Shown here one piece after another: positions 47,740 to 59,766 of a stretch of 64,000 bases of DNA. Made by a program: the position numbers and the translations under genes. Numbering within the stretch: position 1 is the first letter of the stretch; each line of letters starts with the position of its first letter. The stretch is from Girardinichthys multiradiatus (Eukaryota > Chordata > Actinopteri > Cyprinodontiformes > Goodeidae). The DNA lies in NCBI RefSeq assembly GCF_021462225.1, contig NC_061812.1, positions 50,833,848 through 50,897,847 of the forward strand, given 5' to 3'. The notes under the pieces are model-generated. The model was not told the DNA's origin. It did no database searches and was given only the letters and a program-made list of their open reading frames with translations.

Positions 47740-49592
47740 TATTTGCATTAGTCTGTTATTGTGGAATTAAAGGTAACGTTATAAATAACCCAACTGATAA
47801 ATTAGTTCTAATGTATGAAATATTTGTTTCATTATAAAGAATAAATTCAATTTCTTTGTTTCATTTTTGTAATTTAGAGAAAAACATTGAAAGCATATTC
47901 TTTCAATGACAGAGTGTGACTAAATTTAGTCCTCCTGTCTCCATTCTTGAAAATAAAAATATTGTTGCATCTTATAATCAATTTATATAAAAAGAAAAGA
48001 AAGCTAAGCCTAAGCTCTGCTGCAGACATCTCAGTGTATTAAATGTGAGTAACCATGCAGCAATGAGCAAAAAATAAAAGCCAAATTGGCTCCTAAAGTA
48101 ACTTCTCAAGACTATTAGAACCAAATTAGCCATTCATATTCAGTCCTGAGTTTTCTCTTTTTAAATGTATTTTTTTATGTCTTGTATGTTCTGGTTCTTG
48201 GTCTTGCTTTTTCACACAATGGACCTTATCGCTTTGTTTTTGTACCATTCTGCATGCCATTGTTAACACCAGAGATCAGCTGTTTGCTATCCAAAGCTCT
48301 GTGGTTCCGCTTAGCGCCGAGCCACCAAATATTCCTCGCGAGGTGAAGATGAAGAACGGTAGATGGTGCAACTCTTGCCATTTAACTATCTACGGTTAGA
48401 ACATTGACCTGCTACCTGTTAGCATGAGACCGTATTTTCTACACGTTCTACACGTGATAGTGGTGTATGTTTCCAGCTGCTATACCTGAAACCATTCACC
48501 TTAAGTTGCAAGGCAATCAAGCCTTAACTTAAACAACTTAGATTAATCTCTAATACCCCGTCATTGCGCATCAGCCTTTCATTTCAGTGGTGTTGGACAA
48601 CACAATGCCATAGGAAGATAAAACTCCCACATTGTCTTTCTATGTATTTACCAATGTAGCATTTACAGTTTGATCACCAGATATACCATATACCATGTGG
48701 AAAGATTCCACTACATGACCTCTCATGCATCATGTACATTGCACATGTGCACCACTGCTACAGAATCAAAGAAACTGTATTACAAATGTCACGGCAATGA
48801 CCCAATAATAACACAATGGCTCACCAGCTTCCTGACTGAAACATGGGAAGTTTGAACAGTTTCATGGTTGAGTTTCAGATTTCATATAAACTGTTTTGGT
48901 AAAATAACAAAACACTGACAGATTTTACCTTCTCGGTTGGCAGTTGACATGCAAAGCTTAGAAGGAAAGGATTAAAGTATTTAATTTTGAACTTGATTGT
49001 CATCATCACGTCCATCGTTGGAATTTCCCATACCCACAAAGTATCCGCTGCTGCATTTCTCTTCAATACAGCCCCTCCTCCCGATGGACACCAGTAAACA
49101 GGTAAAAGCTTCTGCTTTTTATCAACATACTGCCGGTGTCATACTTTATGTAAAGCCCAAGCAGAGATATAAGGTAAGACACATGGTAGAAGATGTTTAA
49201 AATGTTCACAAACCCGACAAGAACGACAACAGAAAATATATCAAACAATCTGGGTTCATAAATATTAGAAACGAGCTGCTCACACTTTTAATGAGTATCC
49301 AGAGTTGGATTTATTGTACATAAAATGTTAGTATCAGCTAAATAACTCTCACTTTGGTAAAAACTAACTGCTATATCCAGTCATGAATGGAAGAGATTCC
49401 TAATATTTGTGCAGAATGACACAGAGCCACGTCCAGCACAGTACTAGTTAGTGAAAGACTCCTCAGTGGCAGTTCTCTGTGTGCAGTAGGTTCATGAATC
49501 TTGACTCAGTGAGTGACAGTGCGAACGCATCACGTCCTCATTCATGTGGTACCTGAGTGGTGTAGAAGTTCCCCTCCCGAATGGCCTACTCC
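47740..49592. other. Non-coding stretch
   Basis: About 1.85 kb without a recognised gene or element; small open frames at 48670-49248 overlap on both strands. Confidence 0.55.
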
Positions 49593-50481
49593 TGTTGGGA
49601 CCCACAGCCATGAGTTACAACAGGAAATGCGGTACGGACTTTTCTGGAACTTTCAAAATAAATTGCATTAACCTACTTCTGGCAAAACCAGGGAACGGGG
49701 TAACTGCGGACTTCCTGTGACGTCACTGTCCAAATAAAAGCACCGCTCTTGCTACATCCTGTCTCTACCATCTGGACTCTGTGCGAGGCTGGCCGGTGAA
49801 ACAGCACACTAATGTCTCTTTGCTGGCAAAAGACATAAACTCTTCAAACTTTATCCAAGGGTGTCATAAGATCACGCGATCATATGCACAACTTAAGTAC
49901 TGCTGAATAACTGTTGAAAGAATCTGGTATTCATTCATAAAGGGAGATTAAGGTATAAGCCTTGCTTAACTTTCTCTCTGAGGCCTGCAGAAACAAACTG
50001 TGTTCCTAGTTTTCTGCAGAGATGCTGTCTCTACAAAGCAGAGTGGAGCAGTTTTTTCTCGGTCTGAAAGGACGACAACAGGAGCCGCATCCCGTGGTAA
50101 CATGCAGTGTGGTCAGTGGACAGAATGAGCTGCCCAGCCACTGCTCCAGAGGTTAGCTAGAAGCTAACCGTTTGTTGACTGTGGACGTTTCTTCAAACTT
50201 CATCGTCATCCGAACAACTCCTCAACACGTTCATAAGAGGTTAGGTTTTGGCAGAATAACAGAGAAGGATTTAGATTGAAATGATCTAAACGTTTTTCAT
50301 TTTATGAAGTTGGGTTTTGTTTGGGTTGAACTCAGCTATCTTGGTGCTAGCAGACTTATCTGCAGCACACATGTTCAGTTTTGTGCTCTTTGTATGTTTT
50401 TAAAGTTAAGACAAACTTTACTTCAAGGGTGATTTTAAACAGAAGATTGATCGTCCGCGCTTATGCATTTTAACCCTTTTA
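49593..50481 (+). mobile_element. LTR-like family A, 5' part, cut by Tc1
   Basis: Begins TGTTGGGACCCACAGCCATG and parallels 37449-38350, including TGACGTCA (49718-49725), a TATA-like aaataaaag, 'tctttgctggcaaaagacat' and 'cgcttatgcattttaaccc'. A Tc1 element interrupts it at TA (50480-50481). After the Tc1 the family sequence is not recognised; a TA microsatellite takes its place. Confidence 0.75.
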
Positions 50482-52080
50482 CAGGTCCTTCTCAAAATAT
50501 TAGCATATTGTGAAAAAGTTCATTATTTTCCATAATGTAATGATGAAAATTTAACATTCATATATTTTAGATTTATTGCACACTAACTGAAATATTTCAG
50601 GTCTTTTATTGTCTTAATTCGGATGATTTTGGCATACAGCTCATGAAAACCCAAAATTCCTATCTCACAAAATTAGCATATTTCATCCGACCAATAAAAG
50701 AAAAGTGTTTTTAATACAAAAAACGTCAACCTTCAAATAATCATGTACTGTTATGCACTCAATACTTGGTCGGGAATCCTTTGGCAGAAATGACTGCTTC
50801 AATGCGGTGTGGCATGGAGGCCATCAGCCTGTGGCACTGCTGAGGTCTTATGGAGGCCCAGGATGCTTCGATAGCGGCCTTTAGCTCATCCAGAGTGTTG
50901 GGTCTTGAGTCTCTCAACGTTCTCTTCACAATATCCCACAGATTCTCTATGGGGTTCAGGTCAGGAGAGTTGGCAGGCCAATTGAGCACAGTGATACCAT
51001 GGTCAGTAAACCATTCACCAGTGGTTTTGGCACTGTGAGCAGGTGCCAGGTCGTGCTGAAAAATGAAATCTTCATCTCCATAAAGCTTTTCAGCAGATGG
51101 AAGCATGAAGTGCTCCAAAATCTCCTGATAGCTAGTTGCATTGACCCTGTCCTTGATAAAACACAGTGGACCAACACCAGCAGCTGACACGGCACCCCAG
51201 ACCATCACTGACTGTGGGTACTTGACACGGGACTTCTGGCATTTTGGCATTTCCTTCTTCCCAGTCTTCCTCCAGACTCTGGCACCTTGATTTCCGAATG
51301 ACATGCAGAATTTGCTTTCATCCGAAAAAAGTACTTTGGACCACTGAGCAACAGTCCAGTGCTGCTTCTCTGTAGCCCAGGTCAGGCGCTTCTGCCGCTG
51401 TTTCTGGTTCAAAAGTGGCTTGACCTGGGGAATGCGGCACCTGTAGCCAATTTCCTGCACACGCCTGTGCACGGTGGCTCTGGATGTTTCTACTCCAGAC
51501 TCAGTCCACTGCTTCCGCAGGTCCCCCAAGGTCTTGAATCGGCCCTTCTCCACAATCTTCCTCAGGGTCCGGTCACCTCTTCTCGTTGTGCAGCGTTTTC
51601 TGCCACACTTTTTCCTTCCCACTGAGGTGCCTTGATACAGCACTCTGGGAACAGCCTATTCGTTCAGAAATTTCTTTCTGTGTCTTACCCTCTTGCTTGA
51701 GGGTGTCAATAGTGGCCTTCTGGACAGCAGTCAGGTCGGCAGTCTTACCCATGATTGGGGTTTTGAGTGATGAACCAGGCTGGGAGTTTTAAAGGCCTCA
51801 GGAATCTTTTGCAGGTGTTTAGAGTTAACTCGTTGATTCAGATGATTAGGTTCATAGCTCGTTTAGAGACCCTTTTAATGATATGCTAATTTTGTGAGAT
51901 AGGAATTTTGGGTTTTCATGAGCTGTATGCCAAAATCATCCGTATTAAGACAATAAAAGACCTGAAATATTTCAGTTAGCGTGCAATGAATCTAAAATAT
52001 ATGAATGTTAAATTTTCATCATGACATTATGGAAAATAATGAACTTTATCACAATATGCTAATATTTTGAGAAGGACCTG
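50482..52080 (-). mobile_element. Tc1-type DNA transposon with long, well-matched TIRs
   Basis: 1,599 bp from caggtccttctcaaaatatt to its inverted match ending aaggacctg, flanked by TA (50480-50481, 52081-52082). The inverted repeats are about 200 bp each and nearly identical (50482-50700 and 51882-52080), as expected for a young copy. It inserted into a family-A LTR. It encodes one transposase on the minus strand. Confidence 0.9.
50759..51751 (-). pseudogene. Tc1 transposase, near full length with one frameshift
   Basis: The probable ATG is at 51751-51749 (MGKTADLTAVQKATIDTLKQ), starting the first helix-turn-helix (KEISERIGCSQSAVSRH). Near 51620-51650 the frame shifts and continues in the 294-codon ORF 51643-50759: GRKRCTTRRGDRTLRKIV, TVHRRVQEIGYRCRIP, KVLFSDESKFC (first Asp), FIFQHDLAPAHSAK (second Asp), SPDLNPIENLWDIVK (Glu; DD34E) and AKGFPTKY at the stop. 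All catalytic residues and the C-terminus are intact. A single base change in length appears to be the main lesion. Total size, about 330 residues, is normal. Confidence 0.85.
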
Positions 52081-52097
52081 TATATATATATATGGAG

Positions 52098-52142
<45 letters not shown>
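52081..52142. repeat. (TA)n microsatellite
   Basis: Nearly pure TA repeat with one 'tggagata' interruption, directly beside the right end of the Tc1 element. Confidence 0.9.
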
Positions 52143-52143
<1 letters not shown>

Positions 52144-52640
52144 CCACTTTTTATTTAAACCACTAATTTTCAAATCATATTTTCAAATCATAAATTTCCT
52201 AAATTAAAGCCTCATAAACATGGGGAAATTACCTCAATCAGCACCTAATGTGGGATTCCAGAATTAAAGCAATACTGACATGGCGATATCTCTTAATCTT
52301 TTAGTGTATGCCACGTGAATGCCAGAAATGCCACATGAAATATAAATAAAAAATGTTGACATTTGTAGAAACAGAAATCTTAATCAGGACAGAAATTATC
52401 CTTGAATGACAGTTTACTTAATAAGTTGAATAATAATGGCCATATTTACTAGGATTTATTTTTGAAAAATGTATATCTCAATATTATTCAAAATGTATCT
52501 TTGTAAATGTTTAAAGATGCTAATTTATTTATTTATTTTTTTAATCAGGTCCTGTCCGGCAGAGAAGCACTCAGAGTGCCAAGAAAAAGCCCAATAGATT
52601 TACTTTCACAAGTGAAGCATTACAGCTAACGCTTTAAAGC
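52143..52640. other. Non-coding AT-rich stretch
   Basis: Nothing recognised. Confidence 0.5.
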
Positions 52641-52644
52641 TCTG

Positions 52645-54300
52645 CTTGATATTCATAAAAATAAACTTTATTAGAAACAGAGATTTGGGATTATTTCAAT
52701 TGTTATGGACATGGAGACAGAAATGGAAAGGAAAAAAAAAGAAGCACGAAAGAGAGAAACGGGTGCAAAAAGGAAAAGGGAAGAAAAGGCGAATAGAATG
52801 GAGGAAAGAAAGAAGGATGAAGAGAATACAAGATAACACCCTGTTTGCTTCTACACCTGCAAAATGTTCGTATTACCAGCCTTTTTACCGAAAGGTGCAC
52901 GGTATTTATGAATACATGATGTATTTAGTGGTAAATGTGGATCAATATAGAACATTTGTGTATCTGCTAACACCTGAATCTAAACACCTGTGGGTCTGAG
53001 TGTGAGCGCACTTGTGTATACAAGGCTTCTCCATTGAAATAGGCAATCGTGAATGTGAGGAGCCACAGACCTGCCCCCCTGGACCCGGGACAGATACGGA
53101 GGAGATCCGAGCCACAGACATCCAAAGGCCCCCCAGAGCACTGGAACCCCAGGAGAACCACTGCCGGGACTATACCGTAACCCCCACAGTGAGGAGCAGG
53201 TGAAAATCCCAGGGGGAACCACCCAGCAGCCACAGTGCAGAAGCCCCAGCAAGCTGCAACGACGAGCCCACAGGCCCCGCCAGCAGACGTCTATGCCGAT
53301 CCAGCAATGGACACAGAGACCCGAGACCCCGGCACATATCAATCCGCAAGCAGAGGCCCGACCAAGCCCAGGGGTCCAGGCCCTGGCAAGCAGCGACCAG
53401 TAGTGAGCCAGCACACACCAAAGCACCCAGCCCTGGATACCGAGAACCACAAGTACAGCGGTGGGCACAGATACCAACCACCGGCAGGCAGTGTGGCGGG
53501 GAGGGAATAGGCCCCACATTCGATGGGGGCGTAAACTGATCCAGGAGAGGGAGCAGCCCAAGACCCAACCTGGCACAAAAAACAGGCACATACAATTACA
53601 ATCACACATTTCCACCCTCACGCATACACATAAAAACACTCACACCCATGCACAGAACGTAAAGACAATCAACAATGGACGTCGTACACTCACTCACACT
53701 CCCCATACATACTCTATACTCCAAGGGCCAGGTGCCAATACCCCATAGGGACAACCCGCCCCCGGACACAGGAGGTGGTCCCCTTCCCTCCGGGGGTGGA
53801 GACAGGCAGACCGCCCCAGCACCTGAACCTGGTCAGGGCTAGCCCGGGCTTGTACATGAACCTGGCCCAGACCCGGACCCCGACCCCTAGCCCCACCCCG
53901 ACCCCAGTCCCCAACCACCAGAGATCAGCCCGGCCAGCCCGCACGCCAAACCATGCAGACCCCTCCGACCCCCCTCCCCCAGACAGAACCGGGTCTGGCG
54001 TCAGGAACCGGAATCTAGACAAGGAACCAGAATCCGAACCGGAACCACCCATGTCCTACGATGTCCATCCCCACCCAAGGCTAACCACCCACCTCCATCC
54101 TGCTAAGACACCCAGGTAGACTCCGCCCCACCCCCTCCCACAGATCCTCCGCCCTGCCAGCAGAGTGCACTCCTTGAAGGAGAGAGCATCTGCAATGAGA
54201 TGGTACCTACCCGCCAGTTTAGGAGGCCCTTACGCCCACCGATGCACTGAAGGCCCCCGGACCGGTGCTGGATGCCAGAGCATGCGCCAGCCCAAAAATC
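52645..54300 (-). repeat. GC-rich block, possibly a LINE 3' UTR on the minus strand
   Basis: 53040-54300 is far richer in G and C (mostly C on the plus strand) than its surroundings and holds long but mutually overlapping open frames on both strands. On the minus strand the order is G/T-rich sequence, a 'gtgtgagtgagtg'-type simple stretch (about 53590-53700), then a pyrimidine tract (52703-52900) and an AATAAA signal near 52666-52671. This layout resembles 3' UTRs I remember from fish L2-type LINEs. No reverse transcriptase was found upstream on that strand, so the family is unproven. None of the open frames looks like a real protein. Confidence 0.4.
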
Positions 54301-56929
54301 CTAATTTAAAGTTGAAGTTCTGTAGTATGTTTCCCCTAGTTTGTGAAACGTCCATCATGGAGTGATACTTTCATTTTGAAAGCACGTCCAAAACGTGGCT
54401 TCCTCTTACTACTTCGGCTAACTACAGTATTCTCTCAGTTATAGTCAACAGGATACAGTACACTATCCCAACTAACAGCGCTATCATCTTAGAGGCTATT
54501 CCTGCTGGTCTGGCACCCTATTGCAACCTCCAGCATTGGAAGGACCATTTCTAGTTGCTAATGCCACGATTTGAGCTTGCTTTCTCTTAGACTCTTATTA
54601 CAGGCCACACAAAAAACAAAACCAAGTTAATATATTCATATGCATTGTGCCACTAAATGGGCAAAACGGCACTCGATTGGTGTCTATCTTGGATCACCAT
54701 GAGTGCTCCCGTTATCACTTCCGGGTCAGGGTCGGAGTTGGTATATTCTCTTTCAGGCAGTTGTGTCAATTGGAAGCGTTTTGTGTTTTGTGATGTCTTT
54801 TCTGAAATGTTTTTTGAAATGTTAATTTGTTTTCTCAAATGTAAATTTGTTTCCTGAAATTTCAATTTGTTTTCTCAAAGGTAAATTTGTCTCAGGCTTT
54901 GTTAAAGTGTTTCAGATTTTGTAATGTTGGTTTCCATCTCCCGGCCACCATACAATTATCTAGCGGTGCAGAAAAAGACAAAAACAGCAAAAACAATGCA
55001 AAACTGTTTATGCAATAATAATATTCAAAACACGCAGTACGGTTTTGTCCCTAAGGAGCTAAACGCAGCACACAGCACTAACATAAGCAGAAGGCACGAT
55101 GCTACTGCTATCAGAACAATGGGCAGGACGTCGCATCAACACAATAAATTCATGTCTAAAATAAAGTTTGCTGTCATTTTAGCTTTATTGCAGCTTACCA
55201 CTTTGATGTGTCCATTTGAACTGACCTTTTTGCATGAAATGTACCCTTTAAGGAAAGTGAAAAGTGCCATAATCCGCCTGTTTTGCAATACGCGGCAATG
55301 AGTTATCAACTCTGTTAATTACGCTACCAGGTGTTTAGTAATGCGCCGCTTGGCATTTAAACCGTGTCAAGCCAATGCCTGATGAATGTTTCCTTTTTAT
55401 TTCATTTGTATTTGCAATTTGGGAGAAGCTGGTCATCCTTGCATGCACTGTCTGTTAGCTTACAGCTTCCTCACTAATAAGGGTGACTTGTTTCTCCTTC
55501 TGTTATTGTAAGGTTTTTTGTTTAAAAAGGGAAATTAAACCTAGCATTAGGTGTTTTTGTTTTTGTGCTGTGGAGCTGAATCAATATCAAACTATGACTC
55601 TAAAACTAAGGTATGCACCCAGTTGTTATTTATATGCAATGTGGCAGCTACAGCTAGGTGTGGTGTTAATAAAGATGTTTTGTATTGACTGTATTGTACA
55701 TTTATGTATTAAATGTTAAAAATATTTGCTAACTGCATCAAAATAATATTTGAAGTTGATGCGACACTGGATTTAGTTTTTTGTGCTATATTGTAATGTC
55801 TCTGAAAGCAATTACTATAATATCTGGATCCAAGATGTGCTTTCATGAACATTCTGAAGAATTAATCATAAAAATAAACTCATCATAAAGATGTTGCCTC
55901 GTTTCTAAATTGTATACTTCTGTGTCTAAAAAAAACATCTACCTACCAAAATTATTGTAAAATTGTATTTACTTACACATTAGAATACCAGAATTTGGCT
56001 TTATTTAATGAATACACTATGATTATACTTTATTAAAGGGGTCATAACTGGAGTACATCCACAAAGTCTAAAATCTTAGACTTCTGAGAGGAAATATGTC
56101 ATTAGTGTAAGAAATTCTGACCACTGTTATGATTTCTTAGTCTATCTTGCTCCTCTGCAGCTCAATTTAGCTTCTCCCAATATGAAATATTTTGTCTTCC
56201 ATTTTGCTGTTCCACCACTTTTCATCTGTGCAAAATTTCAATATTTTGTCCAACATTTGAGTCAAACTACATGAAAGGCTCAAAAGAAAATACTGCTGTT
56301 CTGATGTATGACCCTGAGTGACAAATCTTTGTTATAAATTGTGGATAAAATACCTGAGTTAAAGGCTATTTTTTACAAACTGATGTGGTCTTGGGTTTTT
56401 ATGCTTTTTTTTCCTCAGTATTTTGTATCTACATCTGTTTGCTCACCAAGATATTGATTGTTAATTTTGGTTAATCTAAATGTGTTTCTGTATTGTTTCA
56501 TCATTTGTTTAATTTAGATTGACTTTCTGTTGACCCTGCAATAGACTGGTGATCCTCTCCCAGGTCTTTCCTGAATTCTTCCTATTCATTTCTTGGATCG
56601 GGTCAAGCCCCACTTAACCCTAACTGAGATAAGACAGATACATCGGAGCCATGGTGTCAGACTGTGGTACATGACCCGATGTACTTGGGATGCCTTTGAG
56701 TGTTATTCAGAAAAACTCAGACACAATTACTTGCAGAGTGAATATGAACAAATTGTGATGTAGAGCAACTAAGCAGCAACAGTCAAAGTGGAGAAAACTT
56801 TTAAAACTCCCAGTACAGTAGAGGAAAGTCAACCAGGAAAAGGTGCTAGTGGCTACAGGAATGTGGGACCAGCAAGAACTTAATAAATTAAAACTTGCCA
56901 ATAGGAGATCAGGGCATGGAGCAAAGAGA
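54301..56929. other. Non-coding stretch with a short minisatellite
   Basis: No gene recognised over 2.6 kb. 54800-54895 holds three or four imperfect copies of a unit of about 25-30 bases built on 'aaatttgttttctcaaa'. Small open frames (54657, 54924, 55483) resemble nothing known. Confidence 0.5.
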
Positions 56930-57310
56930 AACATGAGAACAATGTGAGAGAGACAGGCATTGAAACAAAGAGAGAAACAGAAGAATCCCAGGTGAACAAA
57001 TAAAAATCAGGAGCTTAAATACTGAGGCAGGGGTGGAAGATGACAAAGGAACCAGATGAGCTAATCAGAGGAAATGTGTGGCAGCTGTGATAGAAGGAAA
57101 GGTGGGAAGCTGAGGGAGGGAGACTAATCAAGAAGAACGGACCTGAGCAGAGATACTACAAAGAAACTACAGAGAAACTACAAAACCACAGGGGAAAGAC
57201 AAAAACAGATCTATGAGAAATAAATCCAATAGCACAAAACGACAGGACACAAGAATAAACTAAGAAACTCAACACAAAGGATGACAACACCTTATTAGTC
57301 AACATGACAT
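56930..57310 (-). mobile_element. Probable LTR-like repeat, same family as 12.97-13.44 kb
   Basis: gcagctgtgatagaaggaaa and gctgagggagggagactaat (about 57083-57135) match the equivalent segment at about 13232-13280 with few differences. A-rich sequence containing aataaactaagaaactcaac follows, as in the first copy. Orientation is taken from that copy. Ends were not resolved. Confidence 0.4.
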
Positions 57311-57751
57311 CAGATATGCACTGAAAATGACAACAGGCCAAGACCATAACAAGGAAATGATCAAAATAAAAACACAAAAAAGCAAAACACTTGAGGATTG
57401 TTGCAACAAAAAAAGTAAAAAAGAAAGGAGCAGAAGTAATCGATTAGTGACACCTGATGGAGTTAATTCACACTGTTTATGGACCTATAGCAGATCTCAA
57501 CAAAACATTTCAAAAATCAAAGGTATTATTTATTTATTAATTTATTCAATAAACAACATGTTGGGGAAATTACATATAAATCATGAGTAATTACTAGCCT
57601 TTCAAAAAATAGAAAAGAGCACTGCCAACCAAAAAAAACAAAACAAAACGACAAAAACTATAGTAATGATAATAATAGTACTTTAGTAACTTTCTAGTGT
57701 TTAGGCTACCTCGCCTCCCGCCCAGGAGCGCTAGAGATATGCAATGTGATA
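57311..57751. other. Non-coding AT-rich stretch
   Basis: Nothing recognised. The open frame at 57327-57590 is lysine/asparagine-rich low-complexity translation. Confidence 0.5.
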
Positions 57752-57755
57752 CAGT

Positions 57756-59748
57756 TGTTGTGATTATTAATCTGAGAATAGTATTTAATATTTAATATTA
57801 ATATTTTATCAAATAATATTCCGGTCTGTTAAGGGTTGTCCTGTGAATACCGGCCCAGTAAGGCGATGGTATTAGGACAAAATAGAAAGGTGTGAGACAA
57901 GCTCTGACATTATTGAACAGCATAAACTCTGCACATATATGGAATGAATTCACACAATTTCTTTAAATACAAGAATTTATTAACAAAAATAAGTCAAATC
58001 AAAGTCAAACATATTTCAATCAACAAACTCTTTACTATGCTAAAAACAATCCAACTAACTACCAAGCAGAATTAAAGAATGGGGAAGGCAAATAGGCTAT
58101 GTACAATATAAACAAGTTGATTAAAAGTGATTGAAAACCATGACCAAAAGAGTGATGCAACATTACCATGCAATGTTTATGTTTGAGAACCAAGGATTAT
58201 CTTGAAGAATCTGGAAATAAAGTTAAGTTAGTCTTGTAACTAACTTAGGCAATAATCAGCAAACGTTTAGTAAACCATTCACAATGCAAGATCAGATAAA
58301 ATATTATTTTAATAAAATAATGTTTTAAATAATGATCTGCTGAATAAAATTCAATTCAATTCAAAAATACTTTATTAATCCCGAAGGGAAATTAAATGTT
58401 GTTGTAGCTCATTATGAGGGTTTCTTCAAAGAGCCGTTATAGATGCTGATGGTCAACCAACCTTCTGGATGACCATTTCTCAATGGTGTCTCATTAGCTG
58501 CCTTTATTTATGACAATAATATTTGAAGAAATATTATTAAGGGAATATTTTGGAAAGAGCCAAACCTTTCTGGAGAAATGGTGCTTAATAGTGTTTACTT
58601 AGTTATCAAATTTAGTAAAATGATATTAGGGACACATTATTTATTGGATTGAAAACTAAACCTTTCTGGGTAAATATTATTTAACAGCAAGCACATGTCC
58701 TTAGCTGTTAGCAGTTAAGCTAACAAAGAAGCTGTTAGCTTAGCACCAGAATCAAACACATACCTTTAGAATATCAGGATAAATAAAAGGGTTAAAATGC
58801 ATAAGCGCGGACAGCGCGTTATGATCAATCTTTTGTTTAAAATCACCCTTCAAGTAAAGTTTGCCTTAACTTTAAAAACATACAAACAAAGAACACAACC
58901 TGAGCACATGTGTTGCAGATAGCCTGCTAGCACCAAAATAGCTGAGTTCAACACAAACAAAACCAAATTTCATAAAATGAAAACATTTAGATCATTTCAA
59001 TCTAAATATCTCTCTATTACTCTCTGCCCAAAACACTTAACCTCATGAACTGTGGTGAGGAATGTTGTCCAAGCGACGAAGTTTGAAGAAGGTATCCACA
59101 GTGAACAATGGTTAGCCACAGCTGACCTCCTTAGCTGTGGGGGTGTTGGAGGTGCTCTGTGAACAATGGGTTAGCTTCCCACTAACCTCCAGCTGTGAAT
59201 GAAGAACAGCTCATTGTGTCCGCCAACCACACTGCATGTTAACACGGTGGTGCGGTCTCTGCTGTCTTCCTTCCAGACTGGGAGACCGCTCTGCCTGCCT
59301 TCATAGAGACCGCTTCTCTGTAGGGAACTTCTCTGGGACAATTTGCTTCTGCAGCCCTCAGAAAAAAAGTAAGCAACTCTTACACCTTAATTTCCCTGTT
59401 CATGAATGAAAATACCGGATACACAGACAGTATTTAATTCGTACTTATCTTTGCATATGATCGATGATCGTATGACATCCTTGGATCCAGTTGAAGAGTT
59501 TATGTCTCTTTGCCAGCAAAAAGACATCAGCGCGCTTGTCTCCCCTATCCAGTCCCTATCGAAGGCCATGTGGAAGAGGTAGGATGTAGCAACAGCTGTG
59601 CTTTTATTTGGGTAGTGGCGTCACAGGAAGTCTGCAGTTATCCCGTTTCGTGGGTGTGCTGGAAGACGGTTAATGCACTTTATTTTGAAAGTTCCAGAAA
59701 CGTCCGTACCGGAGTTTAATGTTGTATCCATGGCTGTGGGTCCCAACA
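57756..59748 (-). mobile_element. LTR-like family A, full-length minus-strand copy
   Basis: On the plus strand it runs from tgttgtgattatt (inverted 3' end) to gtgggtcccaaca (inverted 5' start TGTTGGGACCC), 1,993 bp. Flanks cagt (57752-57755) and tagt (59749-59752) fit a 4-bp target duplication with one change. The CRE position reads ggcgtcac near 59628 (one base off). A 105-bp LINE tail at 58350-58454 accounts for part of the extra length over the 1,837-bp copy. Non-coding throughout. Confidence 0.75.
58350..58454 (-). repeat. LINE 3' tail inserted in family-A LTR
   Basis: 'ttcaattcaattcaaaaata', then 'ctttattaatcccgaaggga' and 'ttaaatgttgttgtagctca'; inverted, this is a LINE terminus with a gaatt tail like the one at 46180-46220. 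The uninterrupted family-A copy at about 62585 reads straight through the site (aataaaaccaaccttctgga), which fixes both ends. Confidence 0.75.
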
Positions 59749-59766
59749 TAGTCATCAGCAAACCTA

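Noticed and set aside
52980..54119. Several 90-220 codon frames in the GC-rich block, including a proline-rich plus-strand frame (53775-54119)
   Set aside because: They overlap on both strands, are low in complexity, resemble no family, and follow from GC-rich composition.
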